DNA from: Mermis nigrescens
Taxonomy: Eukaryota > Nematoda > Enoplea > Mermithida > Mermithidae
DNA: 64,000 nt
Direction of reading: 5' to 3'
Assembly (NCBI GenBank): GCA_036768485.1
Contig: JAVLUZ010000731.1
Span: 164,001 to 228,000, forward strand
Of this stretch, positions 7,420 to 21,100 are shown piece by piece (the stretch's first letter is position 1; each line of letters opens with the position of its first letter). The notes under the pieces were generated by a model. It made no database searches and was not told the DNA's origin. It was given only the letters and a program-made list of their open reading frames with translations. A program made the translations under genes and the position numbers.

Positions 7420-8332
7420 TATGTTTGAGACCCAAGAATCAAACTTTCCAGGGTACCCACGCTAGTCTACTAAATAATCAGTTTTATTGCCTTTCTCACG
7501 CGTTTTCAAAATCTCTTCAATTACATACAAATCGTCAATTTTTGTTTCAATTTTTTGCAATTCAGGCTCATAAAAAATACCTTCGACTTTTTTACCCATT
7601 TGATCTTCTAAAAGATATCAATCCTAAATGCTCTATTCATAATTTCAGTTTCATTTTTAACGGTCACATTAGCTGACAATGTGCCCATTGTACAATGCTT
7701 AGAGTGATTATAATTTTTCATCAAGTCGGGTAATACATCAATATATTTATACAAATTGCTCTTGCTGAAGTACCGCCACACACGTTCTTTAAGCGTGCAA
7801 TTAAAACGTTCAATTATGATAGCTTTTGTTCCGCTCTTAGTGGTAAAAAATCGATAGGTTCAGATTTTAGAAATTTCTGGAACTCCTTGCTTGTAAATTC
7901 GGTCCCTGCATCTGTTTGCAGCTTGTACGGTTTCCAATTAGATGAATTTAAAATGCTTTGAAAACAGTTGGCACATCTTTTGAACTTTTAGATTTCCGAG
8001 GAACAGAGCATGCGTATTTTGAAAAAATGAGTATGCGATTCAAGAGATACTTGAAATTATCATTAAACTTGCTTAAAGACTGCATATCTATAATATCAGC
8101 TTGCCATTGCTTATCAATGCTACATGCTAACACTTTATTTCGAGAATACCGCTTGAGGGCGGGTTAGTGTAAAGTATAGGTGGGCTGCTTTTCTAAGCAT
8201 TCTTTAACGTAGGACCGGTCTATTTTTGGCTTTACTTTTTTATCCCTCTCATAGAGCTGTTCCACGCTACTATACCCCGTTTTAGGGTCGTAATACATTT
8301 GCTTTAACACTTTTTTCACTTTTATTTCATTA
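7420..8332 (-). pseudogene. Second Polinton integrase with C-terminal chromodomain, heavily decayed
   Basis: Pieces in several frames read in order as a Polinton integrase: YYDPKTGYSSVEQLYERDKK near 8300, a catalytic segment QADIIDMQSLSKFNDNFKYL (near 8060-8100), QTDAGTEFTSKEFQKFL near 7900, and near 7480 EILKTREKGNKTDYLV then RGYPGKFDSWV, a chromodomain signature. Multiple stops and frameshifts separate them. The catalytic Glu segment is broken. The sequence differs clearly from the integrase at 2.5-3.5 kb, which lacks a visible chromodomain, so this is a separate, older lineage rather than a duplicate. Confidence 0.75.
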
Positions 8333-8344
8333 TATAACAGTCTA

Positions 8345-8711
8345 CCTATTCATTAACATCAGTAAAATTGCATCAAATGATAATTTATCACTACCTCGAA
8401 TTGTTGTTACTGGAATAGAAAAGCTGGACAGTAGCTCTAAATGGGAGTCTATCAGGAAAGGAGATAACAGCGAATGTACTCTGCAAAAACGGCTAGGTAT
8501 AGATATGATGCACAAAGCTGATCTTAACACTGATAAAGAAAAATACGGTCTTAAAGCTGTTAAGAAAATTAAAAACGTTCTGGTACCCCACTACCAAATT
8601 AAAGTTTACTCGGACAATATTTTGTTTTATGAAAGGCCAAAGGCCATCAAAATAATTAATTTTCGCATATTTAATAATTGCTACACCCTTATGACAAAAT
8701 TCTTTCGTTAA
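8345..8711 (+). pseudogene. Probable N-terminal fragment of a Polinton DNA polymerase
   Basis: An open frame begins about 12 bp from the second integrase, on the opposite strand. It contains RIVVTGIEKLDSSSKW, CTLQKRLGIDMMHKADL and then PHYQIKVYSDNILFYERPKA followed by NNCYTLMTKF. The last part resembles the conserved N-terminal segment of Polinton polymerases (YQI-VY, then NHYNVIT-like). No in-frame ATG precedes residue ~45 and the frame stops at 8711 without any polymerase domain, so this is a truncated relic. The family call is moderate. Confidence 0.45.
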
Positions 8712-8984
8712 CTAACTATAATGGATATCGTGAACACAGTGGCGCTTGTGGAGGTGGCGATTGTGGACCTCAGTGGCGCTTGTGGACTCCCACAGGGACT
8801 GCTACCCGAACACACACACACACACACAAACACACAAACACTGTTAATTTGTTGTTACCCCTTCCCAGCTAGGCTTACTGACAGGTTTGGGCATGTTTAT
8901 TATAATTCATTATCAGTCATAAAACATAAATCGCTATAGGGAACTTTACATCCATCTCTGTCATCGTCATCTGAAAAACCAGTT
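8712..8984. repeat. Short direct repeats and (CA)n microsatellite
   Basis: AGTGGCGCTTGTGGA occurs twice at about 8739-8785, followed by a CA/CAAA microsatellite at about 8811-8842. No gene is seen; the segment marks the end of the viral remnants. Confidence 0.6.
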
Positions 8985-9480
8985 TAATTGGCATACTGTA
9001 GGTTGCGCGCTAAAATTTTGTACATAGTGCAGTTACAATTAATATATCTTACCTAGAAAGTTTGAGCCCGATCTGATCATTGGTTCTTGGATTACAACTA
9101 TATCTGAAAGAGTGTAAACCAAAGTCGGCATACTATAGATTATATGCACATATCAATAAGTGCAACATATGCTCACCCTACTCTAAAAATTTGAGCTAAA
9201 TCCGCCCTAAAGTTCTTGAAATATAGTGCTATATGAGAAAGTGTAAAGTAAATCGGTATACTGTAGACTGCGCACTTAAATCCTGTTCATAGCATGCCTT
9301 GACTATATAATTACATCATATCCAGAAGATTAAAACAAAATCTGACCATTGGTTCTTGAGTTACGTAAAAGTGTAAACTGATGCTGATATACTGTAGGTA
9401 CTACTACCTCCAAAGTTTTGTAATAGTTTGCAAATAGGGTATTCATCCTACCCCTAAAATTTCAGCCCGATTCGACTACT
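8985..9480. repeat. Degenerate tandem repeat, period about 140 bp, 3-4 copies
   Basis: Each copy carries a line like GGCATACTGTAG near its start and GAGCCCGATCTGACCATTGG near its end. Copies start at about 8990, 9128, 9258 and 9388 and differ by many substitutions. No coding potential is seen. Confidence 0.6.
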
Positions 9481-11063
9481 GGTTCTCCTCTTCGAAAATT
9501 TTCCTCTACCCCCAACCCCAGCTCCTAGGCGGGCAGCTTCTGGCAGGCCGCTATCCTGGACCCCAACTACCTTCCACTGGGCAGGTTTGAGCATGCCCTA
9601 CCCAGCTATTTGCTCCCTGGCGCTACCTCGATTTTGGGCCAGGGAGCAGATCTGCCTGTGTTATAACAGTACAACGCTATAACAATGCCCCCACCCCTAG
9701 GGACGCAGGGTATACTACTAATCCTCATTATTAGTGTACAAAACCCACACGCTTTTTGCTATCAACTTTTAACCTATCAACTTTCAATTTTTTGACCTAC
9801 CAACTTCCAACATTTAGGAAACATGGCTTGATGGTCGTTGGAGCGTTCGCAATTGGAATCATTTTACAAATGAATGGAGAAATATGCCCTTACTTGGACA
9901 ACCCGGGCTCAGAATGACCAATCATGCTGAAGGTTGACACTACTGGTTTAACCACAATTTTGGTCATCCACACCTCGACTGAATACCTTTTTAGATTGAC
10001 TGCAGGAAACAAATAATTCTAACCAGGTTCATACCAGACATCCATGGCAAGGAGAAAGGCCCAGGCCCGGAGGAGACTGATACGTTCAACTTGATACATA
10101 CATAGCCAGAGCAAAATATCATTTTGTCCAAGGAAGGGCCGAAATAAATAATGTTGAAAATTTTGCTGTGTTGCTTTTAGAAATTCAAGTGTATCTGGCG
10201 TACTTGAAGCATTTGTTAGGCTAAAGCAATATTTGTTTGGATGCATATGTTCTGTTTGTGTTACGCTCCAACGGATTTTTCAATTAGATTCATAAGGACA
10301 CGATTTCATTATGAAAATTAGGCGATTTTTCGATAGAAAATATTTACATGACGGATGCCTAACATATGGCTGCATTACAAAATGCCGCGTTGCAGACTTT
10401 CAACTTATAAGCTAAATAGTTATATGTTAGAATTAGTGAAGCTTCCATTTATTAGATTATAACATTTCAACTTTTTTCAGTCTTTTAGCAATATTTTTGG
10501 TGAAAAGTTCCTATTTCTCAGGCGCTTCGCGCCAAACGGTCACTTTTTTGTGTTTAACTTAATTTTATTGAATTTTTTTCATTTTTGAAAAAATGTCATG
10601 TTTCAATCATCTGAGAATAAGAAAGAACTTAATAAGACCTTCACATGCAAAATAACGTTTTTTCGGCGTTTCGCATCATATACTTATATTTTAATTCACT
10701 TAGCGCGAAATTTTTCTCGAAAATCTACAAGATTCATGCTGATTCTGTGCAGAAAATGATTAAATTTGTCTAATTATAGCAAAAAAGTAAATAGAACGGA
10801 ATTTCCGACGCCAGGACAATTTGAGAAATTATGATCATCAACGGCCAAAAATCCTTGCAAATTACATGTCCACTCTTTATATTGCACGGCCCTGCACCCA
10901 CGCTTAAATCCGCCATTGTACGCATGTATGGCAACGCCTAAACATTGATAGTGGATCACCATTTTTTCTGACCAGACACTACCCAAACCTACAGGGAAGG
11001 GCCGCCCGTTTCCTCCCCTTATGCCTACACCTCTATCCATTTTCGTGCGCTAAACATACGAGT
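9481..11063. other. No gene found; AT-rich intergenic DNA with hairpins
   Basis: I see no exon or intact ORF. A 9-bp-stem hairpin (GCTCCCTGG / CCAGGGAGC) lies at about 9608-9648. An exact GGCGCTTCGCGCC family B core is at 10521-10533 with a degenerate one near 10660. Confidence 0.5.
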
Positions 11064-11292
11064 AGATATGCGCCAAGTTCAGATATGCATCATGTTCATG
11101 CATGTGCCAAATTCAGAGATGCGCCAAATTCAGTCACAATCGAGACCTGTAACAAGCGCCAAGTTTAGATATGCCCTAAGTTAAAATAGGCGCCAAGTTT
11201 AGATGAGCGCCAAGTTTAGACGGGCGCCAAGTTCAGACACGCGCATACTTCAGACGGGCGCCAAGTTAAGACATGCGCCAAGTTGAGATTGA
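11064..11292. repeat. Minisatellite with unit near GCGCCAAGTTCAGATAT
   Basis: About a dozen imperfect 17-20 bp units (GCGCCAAGTT[C/T]AGA...) run head to tail, with substitutions and a few shortened copies. Confidence 0.8.
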
Positions 11293-11607
11293 TTGTAAAC
11301 ATAGTGTCAAATTTTTGTAATAAGCAGAGTATTTTAAGAGTTATTTTTGGATTTATAAAGCAGTAATCTCTTTTAATTAGCAAATGAAATTTTTTACGTG
11401 CAAGTTGTTCCAATATATTACATACACAATAACAGTTCAGCTATATTCACTTTACATGCTGCAACCTTAGTTTCTGAGTAGACTATATCACAAAAGAAGT
11501 GCTTGATCGAACTTTTAGCTGTGCCAGCGCAGCATTAAATAAAAATTGGCATGATCTAAGTTGTGCAGTGCTTGAAAATGTTTCATATAGTACTAATGTT
11601 CTGTAGT

Positions 11608-11700
11608 GAATGATTCACTTTTATGTCGTTCTGCACTAAAGGTTTTCACTTTTATGTTGTTGTGCCTTAAAGGTTTTCACTTTTATGTTGTTCTGCATTA
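11608..11700. repeat. Three copies of a 34-bp tandem repeat
   Basis: TTTTCACTTTTATGTTGTTC followed by TGC(A/C)(T/C)TAAAGG occurs three times in a row, nearly identical. Confidence 0.75.
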
Positions 11701-14700
11701 ATAGCAAAGGTAAGTTTATGATGGGTGTAACGACATGCAGACCTGTATCCATGATTTGGTTATGGGACGAATCTGAGATAAATTGGTCTCTAACTCAGAA
11801 AATTCATCAGTTCGCAAAAACCGCATTTTTTGACGTTTCACGACTTACTCCATTATTCAAGGTCATAAAATTCAAATTTTTGGAAAAAATTCCCTACTGA
11901 AAAGGCAATAATAAGTATCGTTTTATGGTTGCACCTGAGTCAGAATTATAGAAAATACTTCACATCTGATGTAAAGCGGCAAAAATTTGAAGATTTCACA
12001 TCAGACGCATGCGCTTTTTCCGTCTTTTCAATGCATTACTATACTTTTCAAAAGTTTTGCGGCCAGGGTGGCCGCCTCCCACTCCCCTAAATACTGCCCT
12101 GATAACATTTTACATGTGTACCTATGTATACCTATGTACCTTATTCAATCTTCTTTTAATCTAAAATAATTGGATCATGCGCACTGTTCCTCAATTTCAC
12201 AAAATTGAGGAAAAGTGCACGTGCTACGATAATACCTGGACATTGTAAAAGAGTGTGAAAATCATTTTATGCCGGTCTGACAATTTTTCGTTTAAATTCG
12301 TTTTACAATTCAGAACGCATTTCACTTATTAACAACGAGAGTTTGGTTCAGTTACAGATCTAGGATTTCCCGGGGGGTAACCCCAGGTTTTTCGTAAATA
12401 GGTAAAATAGGTCCAAAAATTTGCCCTTTACATGCTTAATATGAGTAGCTGTTTTTCGGCGTTTTATATTGTCCCCTTTTCTTTAAAATCACTTTAGACA
12501 TACGACTTTTTCAGAGAAGTTTTAAATTTATGACAATTTTGTGCGAAAAAAATCATTATATTTCTTTGAAATCAGCTAACATCCGGCACGAATCGCTCCA
12601 AGAAATTTGTGAAATTTATGCTGGAGGACGATTAGAAGCTTGATTTACTGCTTGAAATCCTGTATTTGTAGCTTTTGATGCCTAATGTCGAAAATGTTGC
12701 GAAACTTTTACTCGGAAATAGATGAACTCAAAAAATGGAATCCAGGTCACAAAGAATGTAAACAAATGTTATTAATATGTATTATCGTGTGCGAAGCGCC
12801 GAAAAATTTGAGAAATTATAATCGCTCAAGGCCAAAAATCATTGCAAATCACATATCAATTCTTTATCACGCCAAATATTTTTGCTCAGTGGGAGGGATG
12901 GCCACCCCCTCCTTGAATTCGTCCCTGGTTTGGTTGTAGGTAAATATGAATGAATAATTTAGTGAAACTTTCAAGGTTAAAATTCAACATTTCATTTTAC
13001 AAAATTTCCTGGGGCTTCTGCCTGGACTCCACTGGTGGCTTTTGAGCACGTCACTCCAGTTCCCTGCTAAAAAAGCAAGGGTTTTTCTTGCATTCACTTT
13101 GTATCTAAGGCAATCAAATGGTCGGGTACCTGACGCGACTGTGGGGCGAGACCGCCCCATCCCGGAATTGAAAAAAATTTACTTCTCACAAAGTCCCGCA
13201 CAGTAAAAATATGCGAAATTGAGTGTCTAAAACTTCACCAAAACAGGTTTTTAGGATACTTTTTAGCTACTGAAGGCAGATTTTTTCGACGCTTCGCGCC
13301 GGATCCATTGTTAATGTACATATATTTAGTTTTTGTACACTAAGCCGCTCAAAAATGCTTAAATATAAGATAAATATAGCAAACATGCCGAATTGTTCCG
13401 GCGCTTCGCGCCGGATTATTCATTTTCCATGTTCTTTTTCTTCGCGGATTACCCGGATGCGTTAGTATGCAGTGTGCACCCTGACGGGCCCTACTTAGGG
13501 AAATTAAAATCCGGCTTCACCTATCGTTTCTGTTTCCGAATTACCTCTTCCTCTGAATATTTACAATCTTTCACTTCCCTCTGTTTACTTTGAGGTTTTT
13601 AAAGTCGAAGTATGCCATGCCAAAAGGCTATTCTAGCCTATGTTAAGTACACTTGTTTCGATTTTTCATGTTTTCCTGAAGATGTGTTTTATTTTTCACG
13701 AGGATTAATTTTGAAGAAATACAATTAAAAAGTTACTGCAATGAATGCTAAAAGAAGAGAAAGCATGTTCTCTTCTCTTAAACACAACCAGGGGATGCTA
13801 ATATATATTTGAAAAGGAATAGGCCTCTAAGTTCTTTTATCAGAACCATATTTGCTCATCCTAAAGTTTTTGTGACATCATTGTGAATTTGCCGTCAAAT
13901 GCTTGTTACTTACTGCTATGTAATTTCTCATATAGCTAATGCATTAAAAACGAAGCAGAGATTAATAAAGAATTAGCTTAATAGCATCTTGAGCTACTCT
14001 AGAAACAAATGAGCTCATTTTCTTAGTAGATATCAGCTAATTTCCTTAGTGTATTTCATTATATATTCTTTAATCTTTATTTAGTGCTTCAACGCATAAT
14101 AGCTCATCAACTACGGTAATAATTTCTATGTTCATATTCACTTAATTACCTTGAGGTATCCAGCCACGGTCTTTGAGTCCACCATTACACTATTTTTAAA
14201 ACTGTACAAACACTCTAGCATTTTGCGTTAGGTTTAAACCTGGCTTACTTATGAACATATTAGGACCGGCTTAAGCCAGGCGTAATTTTGGCCACATATG
14301 TTAAAACATTGAAGTCGCAGTCAAGCCTGGCTTAAGCCTGAAGATATTGAAATCGAGTCTTGATCTTTGTTGTGATAATTTTTAAGAAGTATCACTTACT
14401 GATAGACCAGATTCCTTCGGAAATTAGCTCTCTTCATTATACAGGTACATACAAATTTTATCATTCTATTTTGCGTATCGGGTGTAAATGGATTATGGTA
14501 GGAAGATGCCGCATTTTACACAGCCACAATAAGCAATGGACTTGAATGCCAGGTCACCAGTGTTCATGGAGTAATGCAGGAATTGTCTGAAGTTCATGAT
14601 TATTTCATTTATGTTCAGCTGAAGGAGCAGGAGAATAGCTGCAGAGTACAGCCCGTATAGTAGAGATTCAATATCTATCCCAGGGACTGATCAGAGAGTT

Positions 14701-15046
14701 TTCTGTCCAAGCTAATAAGGCTATTGTATAACATTGGCAGATTAAATCAATGTGCAAAAATATGAATTACCATCTATTTTGACCTAGATTTTGCTTTGTT
14801 TAGCAGCAAGCCATATCTCTAAGCGAGATATGTTTGACTTTTTGTTTCTATGTGTGTACGTCTATTATAGTAAGCCTCACAATTTCATATTTTTATCACA
14901 TTAAATATTTCAAATAAGAAAAACCAAACCCGAAGTACATAAATGAAATACTATATCTAAACAGTATAGGTACTGAGGAATCGCTTAAAAAGAATGAAAA
15001 TAATAATTATCAATTCGTCGTAGAAAATTGTTGTAATGAAATTGAC
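11701..15046. other. No gene found; intergenic DNA downstream of the astacin gene
   Basis: No supported exon on either strand. Family B hairpin cores are at 12789-12800, 13288-13300 and 13400-13412 (exact). A short palindromic segment with AGCCTGGCTTAAGCC-type units lies at 14230-14345. Short open frames here have no recognisable content. Confidence 0.5.
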
Positions 15047-15140
15047 TCATTTCTTGCCCACTCTGCAGTTGTAATAAAAGTTAATTCTATCGATATCGCT
15101 GCGACTCATGGTATTATACCATCCCATTGTGCGAGTATAT
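15047..15140 (-). CDS. Astacin terminal exon
   Basis: 94 bp, acceptor TTTTTTACAG|ATATACTC, stop TGA at 15047-15049. It encodes MSRSDIDRINFYYNCRVGKK: the last helix, the fourth conserved cysteine, and the end of the protein. Confidence 0.82.
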
Positions 15141-18100
15141 CTGTAAAAAAGTTGCCATAGATTAATAGGTTTTATCAAAAGATAGATTGGTTGCATGAAA
15201 GAATGTCCTTAAATTAAGTTACTAAATAAATTTAGTTAATAAATATAAGCTTTCCCCAAGTTAAGTCGATAATTATTTCAATTTCGGAAGGATCACTTAA
15301 AACTGCATCGAATTGTAAAAACGTATGACTTGCTATTGCGTATTTTATAAAATAATGACACAACATAAAACGAAAAATACTAAAGCAAAAAAGTATATAT
15401 GAATGAGTTAATAGATTGATTCTTTTGACCAGGTAATAGAAGTTAAGGATTAAGCCGAGCAGCATAAATCAAAACTTTTATATTTACGCTCATTTTTAAT
15501 GCAGAAAAATTGAACTATACTTTAGCCTGCTTAACCTAGACTTGAAAGCCAGGTTCAAGCATCTGTAATCGTGCTTTAATCATGTCTCAATAAAAAAATA
15601 AGTCACGATAACCGATCCACGCATTTAGCCTGCAAAAAAAGATATGCTTTTGCGTTAGTAGCGAGAACGCGTCACATCATATCTGAAAGGAGATTTGAGC
15701 TCAAATCGGGTTCGGAAGTCAGTCAAACCATGGTCAGAAAAATTTTTAAGTTGTGTAAACGTGCTTTTGCTCAACTCTAATCTGAAGAATCAGGTGTGAA
15801 AATAGCACTGCATTTTCATACCACCAAAAGGGTAGGATTGAGAACTTAGCCAACTGTTTTTAGTTCTTGAATTAGGTGTAATCCCAACATTGCCCCCCAA
15901 AGATATCCTGGCTGCTTATTTCCCACGAACTCTTTTTCTCATTTTGGCTTACGCGTACTGAGTATAAAAAGAAAAGCTGTCATGTGCATTCTTTTTGAAG
16001 TTTCAGTCAGTGGCTGGCACTGTTGGAATGGGTGGCTATATTGGGACACCACCATAAATTAGCTGTTAATAAATATTTTTGTGAGTCGCAAATTTTTTAT
16101 CATGGATTGAGATGCTCAAATAGTGTCGCATAATCAACCATCATCTTATAATTTATACAGTCGACAAAATTTTTCTTGATTATCACCGATTAGAAACTAT
16201 CATTTTATATTTTATACCGTCGACAAAGCTTTCTCGATTCTCACCACAATCAAAAATTAAAGAAAAAGAATTTTGATTTTCCATTACAAATCATCTGTTT
16301 CTGGCATTATTAGGAAAAGTTTCCTTTTGACCTTGAATTCTGTCTTTTCTCTTAAATTTAAACCGAAGAAGGCAGTAGAGGTAGGTGAGAAGCTTGATGC
16401 AGTACGCCGTTCAAAAATGACTTCAATAATTCAACTGAATTTATCAATTTTCAATAATTTAATTCTATCTATCTTGAATTTGATAATTCAATCGAATTCA
16501 TATTTAAGAACTGTCACATATTCAAGAGAAAAAGACTAAAAATAATTTTTTTTTCTTAAAATGAAAAAAATCTCCGTTTTCTTCGGATTTTCAGTCCCCA
16601 GAGAAAAAATTTGAAAATTAAAAATTTTTACTGTGTCCCGACCACGATTGATAAAACCACCCTCAATTTTCATTCTTTGAAGTGCCTCAAGTTTTGTGAT
16701 GAGTTTGCATTAGCGGTTCACTTGTAAAAATTGCAGACTAAAAATCTAAAAGCATATGAATACTTCGCTCCATTAAAATAAAGAATCTCCCATTTAATCT
16801 CGTTTCCCTGCATTTTATACAGTCGTTAAAGCACTTTTCCTAATTAAATTCATTTGATTGTTCACAGCAAACTGCCTTGATAAGTCTCTTGAAAACGGAT
16901 TTGTGACCACTATAGAGCAGTCCAGTTGTATTCACACATGAGTGTGGGGTTCGAGGACCCTGAATCGATAGACTCCCCAGAATTGAATGGAGCATGGCCG
17001 ATCAGGTAAGGTCAGCCGGTCTAGGAGGAAGGTGATCAATTAAGCTTTTTTTGGGTTAAAAAGAACGTTATTATACAGTTTCTAGTCAATTTAAGGCACT
17101 TTTAAAGAAAATTTTCGATTTTCATCCATTTTTAACCTTCATTTTGCCTCATTTACCCCAACAAATTTCCGCTTTTTCACATGCTGGGATTGTCTAGATC
17201 ATATATGTACAGCATGGGAATTCTGGGGGGTCAGACCCGAGAAATTTTAAGAAAAGGCCTTTTTTGGGCTAAAAACGAAGGTTATACGTCAATAATACTG
17301 CTTTTTGACGTTTAGGACAATGCTCGTTCTTTCTAGAATATTAAACGTAATGGAATTTTGAAAAAAATTTGAAAAAATTGAGTGAATTGAACAAAAGAAC
17401 AAAATATAGTCAAAAAATGTGTATATGGCGCGAAGCGCCGAAAATCAGAGATTTTTGAGCCAAAAATGAACTAAGAACACTTAAAAGGGTACACTTTTTG
17501 CAAAATTTACGAACTTTTACGAAAAATCGACAATTCTGGGGGGATGTTGTTTTAGCCATTTAACGGGGGGTCAGTCGCCATTCTTGAGGGTCAAACCATA
17601 CGTGGACAGCAAGAAAATTCTGGGGGGTGCAAGATTTTTTGAAGGTCAAAAAATGGCCTCAAAAATGGTGGTATGGGGATAAAAACACCATTCTTCGACG
17701 TATCTCATCAAGCACTATCCATTGGCATCAACAAATTGCGAAAAAAACGAAAAAAAATTTCAAAGATTGAATTCTGGGGGGTTTGATTTCTGCAGGGGAG
17801 GTGCATACCCCCTCAAACCCCCCACGCCCAGGTGTGGGTCAAACCCTACTTCAAGAACAATGTCAAATCGGAACCATATGTGGGTAGCATCAAAATTGAG
17901 GGTAAAAGGTGTGGGGCGCAACATTTTCAAAGATAAAAAATGGCCTTAAAAATGGGTGTATGGCTAAAAAATGTATTTTTTTCAACGTGTCTCATCGAGT
18001 ACTATTCATTGGCATCTAAAAATCGCGAAAAAAACAAAAAATTTCGAAAATTGAATTGGGAGGGATATTCCGGTTCTTCAAGAGGGGGTATTCGGCCTTC

Positions 18101-21100
18101 TAGGTAGTGCATACCCCCAAACACCCCTACCCACACTCACGTGTGGTCAGGAATCGTAACTTCCAGTTTCATTCACTTATTTTTGAACGAGATAATCAGA
18201 GATGTTCTAAGGGGGATTAGGGGTTTGATCCCCCTTCCTAGAATGGCAATTGACTCCCAAATCAAAATTGCTGCATCCCCCAGAATTGTTGATTTTTCAT
18301 AAGGGTTGGTCAAATTGTAAAAAGTGTGCCTTTTTAAGCGTTTTTAGGTCATTTTTGGCTTAAAAATATTAATTTTTCGGCGCTTAGCGCCATATACCTA
18401 CATATTTTTTGACTACATTTTATTCATTTTTTTTTATTTTTTAAAATTTTTTCGACATTTTTTTACGTTTTCACTTTTTAGAAAGTTGTCTGAAATGTCA
18501 AAAAAACAGGGTTTTCGAGGCGTACCCATAGGTTTTTAGTATGGCACTTTTTAGATATTTTTTGGGCCTAAAACACCTCCCCCAGAATTTCCATGCTGCA
18601 CATGTATGGAGATAATCCTTACCTTTTTATTGGGATAGGTAACTATATTCCAATTAGCTGTGGTTGAGTGAAACCGGAAGAATTTGTAGATCAAGCAAAG
18701 TTGATCATTTTAAAGTGATCTTGTGATTTACAGCGTAATAATAAAGCACAATTTTCATATCATAAAATACTCAACTTACTGCGAATAAGGTGCCTTTGCC
18801 ACCATCGCATCTCCACCGTTACTGGAAAATGCCTTGTTGTCATAATGCATCATGGAGTTATAGTCGTAGGCAAACGCCTTTGTTGTTTTGACGGGAACAA
18901 AGTTGAAATTGTACTGCATGTCTGAATGATACGTATTTAGAATTTATATTTAATTTATTAATTATATTTTTAAAATTAAATATAGTAAGAAACAAACAAA
19001 ATAAGACACATGACAGCTTTTCGAAGTTTATATATACATTTATTATCCAGCGTATTCAAAAGCCTATGAAAGCAAACATGGGATATCCTAGTGATGCATA
19101 AGAGTCTCAGAGGTCTCCTTGCAATATGTACTAGCTTTTTTATTGGAAAATCTACAGAAATACGTTTTGCATAAAAAACTGTTGTAAAATTCTAGGTGTT
19201 GACTTGTTTCGGCTTTCTACTTGGGAAATGTGAAGATGGCTTTTGTGAAATAAAATTGAAAAAGTACTTTGTATTACGCATCCTTTCTGCCTACAGATAA
19301 GAGAATTAGAAGAACTTCCCACTATGTATGTCGATGTGTTAATTTTCAATCGTCTATACAGTGTTCACTAGTTTTTCCTCTCCTTACTAGTTGTTTAATG
19401 TTTCGAATAGGATATGTGAAATCGAATGAATAATCTATTTTAAAAAATTTTAAACTGCCTTTTTTAAGAAGTTTCCGCTCCTTTGTGATGATTAAAAGCT
19501 TTTATTAACAAAAAGTAACCTTTTCGTGTCTTTCTGCTCGCATTGGGGGGATTAAAGATGTTTAATTAATTATATACGCAATAATTTTTTTAATTTTTTA
19601 GCAACTGCACTGGTGCCGGTACTAGCCTAGCACCGGCCTGGTACCGGTGCTTAGGAACACACAATTTAGCAGCAAAACACTTCGGACAGGCTTGCATAAT
19701 GAACGAGACAATAGGAATTACATTCAAGCTAAGGCAACAGTGCAAAATGATTTTTAAAAAAATTGAACACTCCTGCGCTAAAATTGGAGAAAATGTGCAT
19801 AGTCATAATTTTGTCAAGCTACTGATGATTAAGAGAAGATTGGTAATATATTGCCAAAGAAATTTAATATTGATAGGGAACTACATCACTTATTATTTAC
19901 ATATAAAGCTCCTCTTCATATTCTATTTTACGCATTGCTGAGCGGGAGCCTAATTTCGATTTTATGAATTGCTGCGCGGAATTCTAATTTTTAGCAGATT
20001 CGGCAACTCTCACTGCATAGATGACTAGGATCTGGTATTCAATTTATCCGCCACCGTTTTTTAGCCGATTCAAATAAGCTATAGTGACCAACACTGTAGA
20101 TTCAAATAAGCTACAGTGACCAACACTATTTTTATTGATGCGAGTCAGAACGTGTTTGATAATTTTTGTGTAAAGTTTGGTCACTGTTGCTTATTTGAAT
20201 CGGCTAAAAAACGGTGGCGGGTAAATTGTATACTAGATCCGATGACTATACTCATCCTTTTTCGATCAAACAGCAAATGTTTCTTAGCTAGTACCTTACT
20301 TTTCATTAGCATGATTTGATTTAATCAAAAGCAGGCACATAAGACAATATATTGGAATTAACATATAAAATGTAGCAGCATGGAAAATAAGATTGTTTAT
20401 AAATATCTATAGCATCCTAATTTGAACAAAACAATTTTGTCCTAATTTAAGGAGGAAAAGTCTAAATTTAATACGTAATGCGTTAGCGAATACCTGTAGT
20501 ATACTTGGTTACTCCTAACTCCTGTGCACCCCCTGCAGCCATAACGATACGCGTCTGGGAGGTGCACTGTCCTTAAATGATAGATAATAAAAAATTTTGC
20601 TGCTGCTATTTAGTTTAAACTCATGCCCGGTTTGTAAAGAGCGTATAAACTTCAGGCATAACATTATAACATATAAGTTTTGTTGTCTGAGTGACTTGCT
20701 ACCATGGCTATTCAACTCAGTTTTGCTCTTTATTCAATTTGGTTTTTTTGAATGCAGACAATTGAGTAAGTTCCAAACAAAATTTTTATCCTTTTGAAAA
20801 GTGCTTTATTTCAAATTTACTCTACGATTAGTGGTTGCGTAAAGTTTATGCCAAAGGTTATCTTTAGATCTAGGAGGCGGTACAAGATAAATTTGTTTTA
20901 TAAACTATTCTCCCGTGACATGAGGATTACAAATTTAGCTACATTTTCTTGACAATATTTGTTTAAAATTTCCACTAAAATTCATTTTAATTTAAAAACG
21001 TAGAAAGTACATATTGTAGAAAGTACTGTTCTCCAAAACATTCGAATTACGTATTATGTAAGCATTGTCTTGTTTCCAATATGGATATTGAGGTGAAAGA

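Noticed and set aside
7194..8711. Treating the second integrase as a duplicate of the first
   Set aside because: Sequence, chromodomain and neighbouring polymerase fragment all differ, so a separate lineage is more likely.
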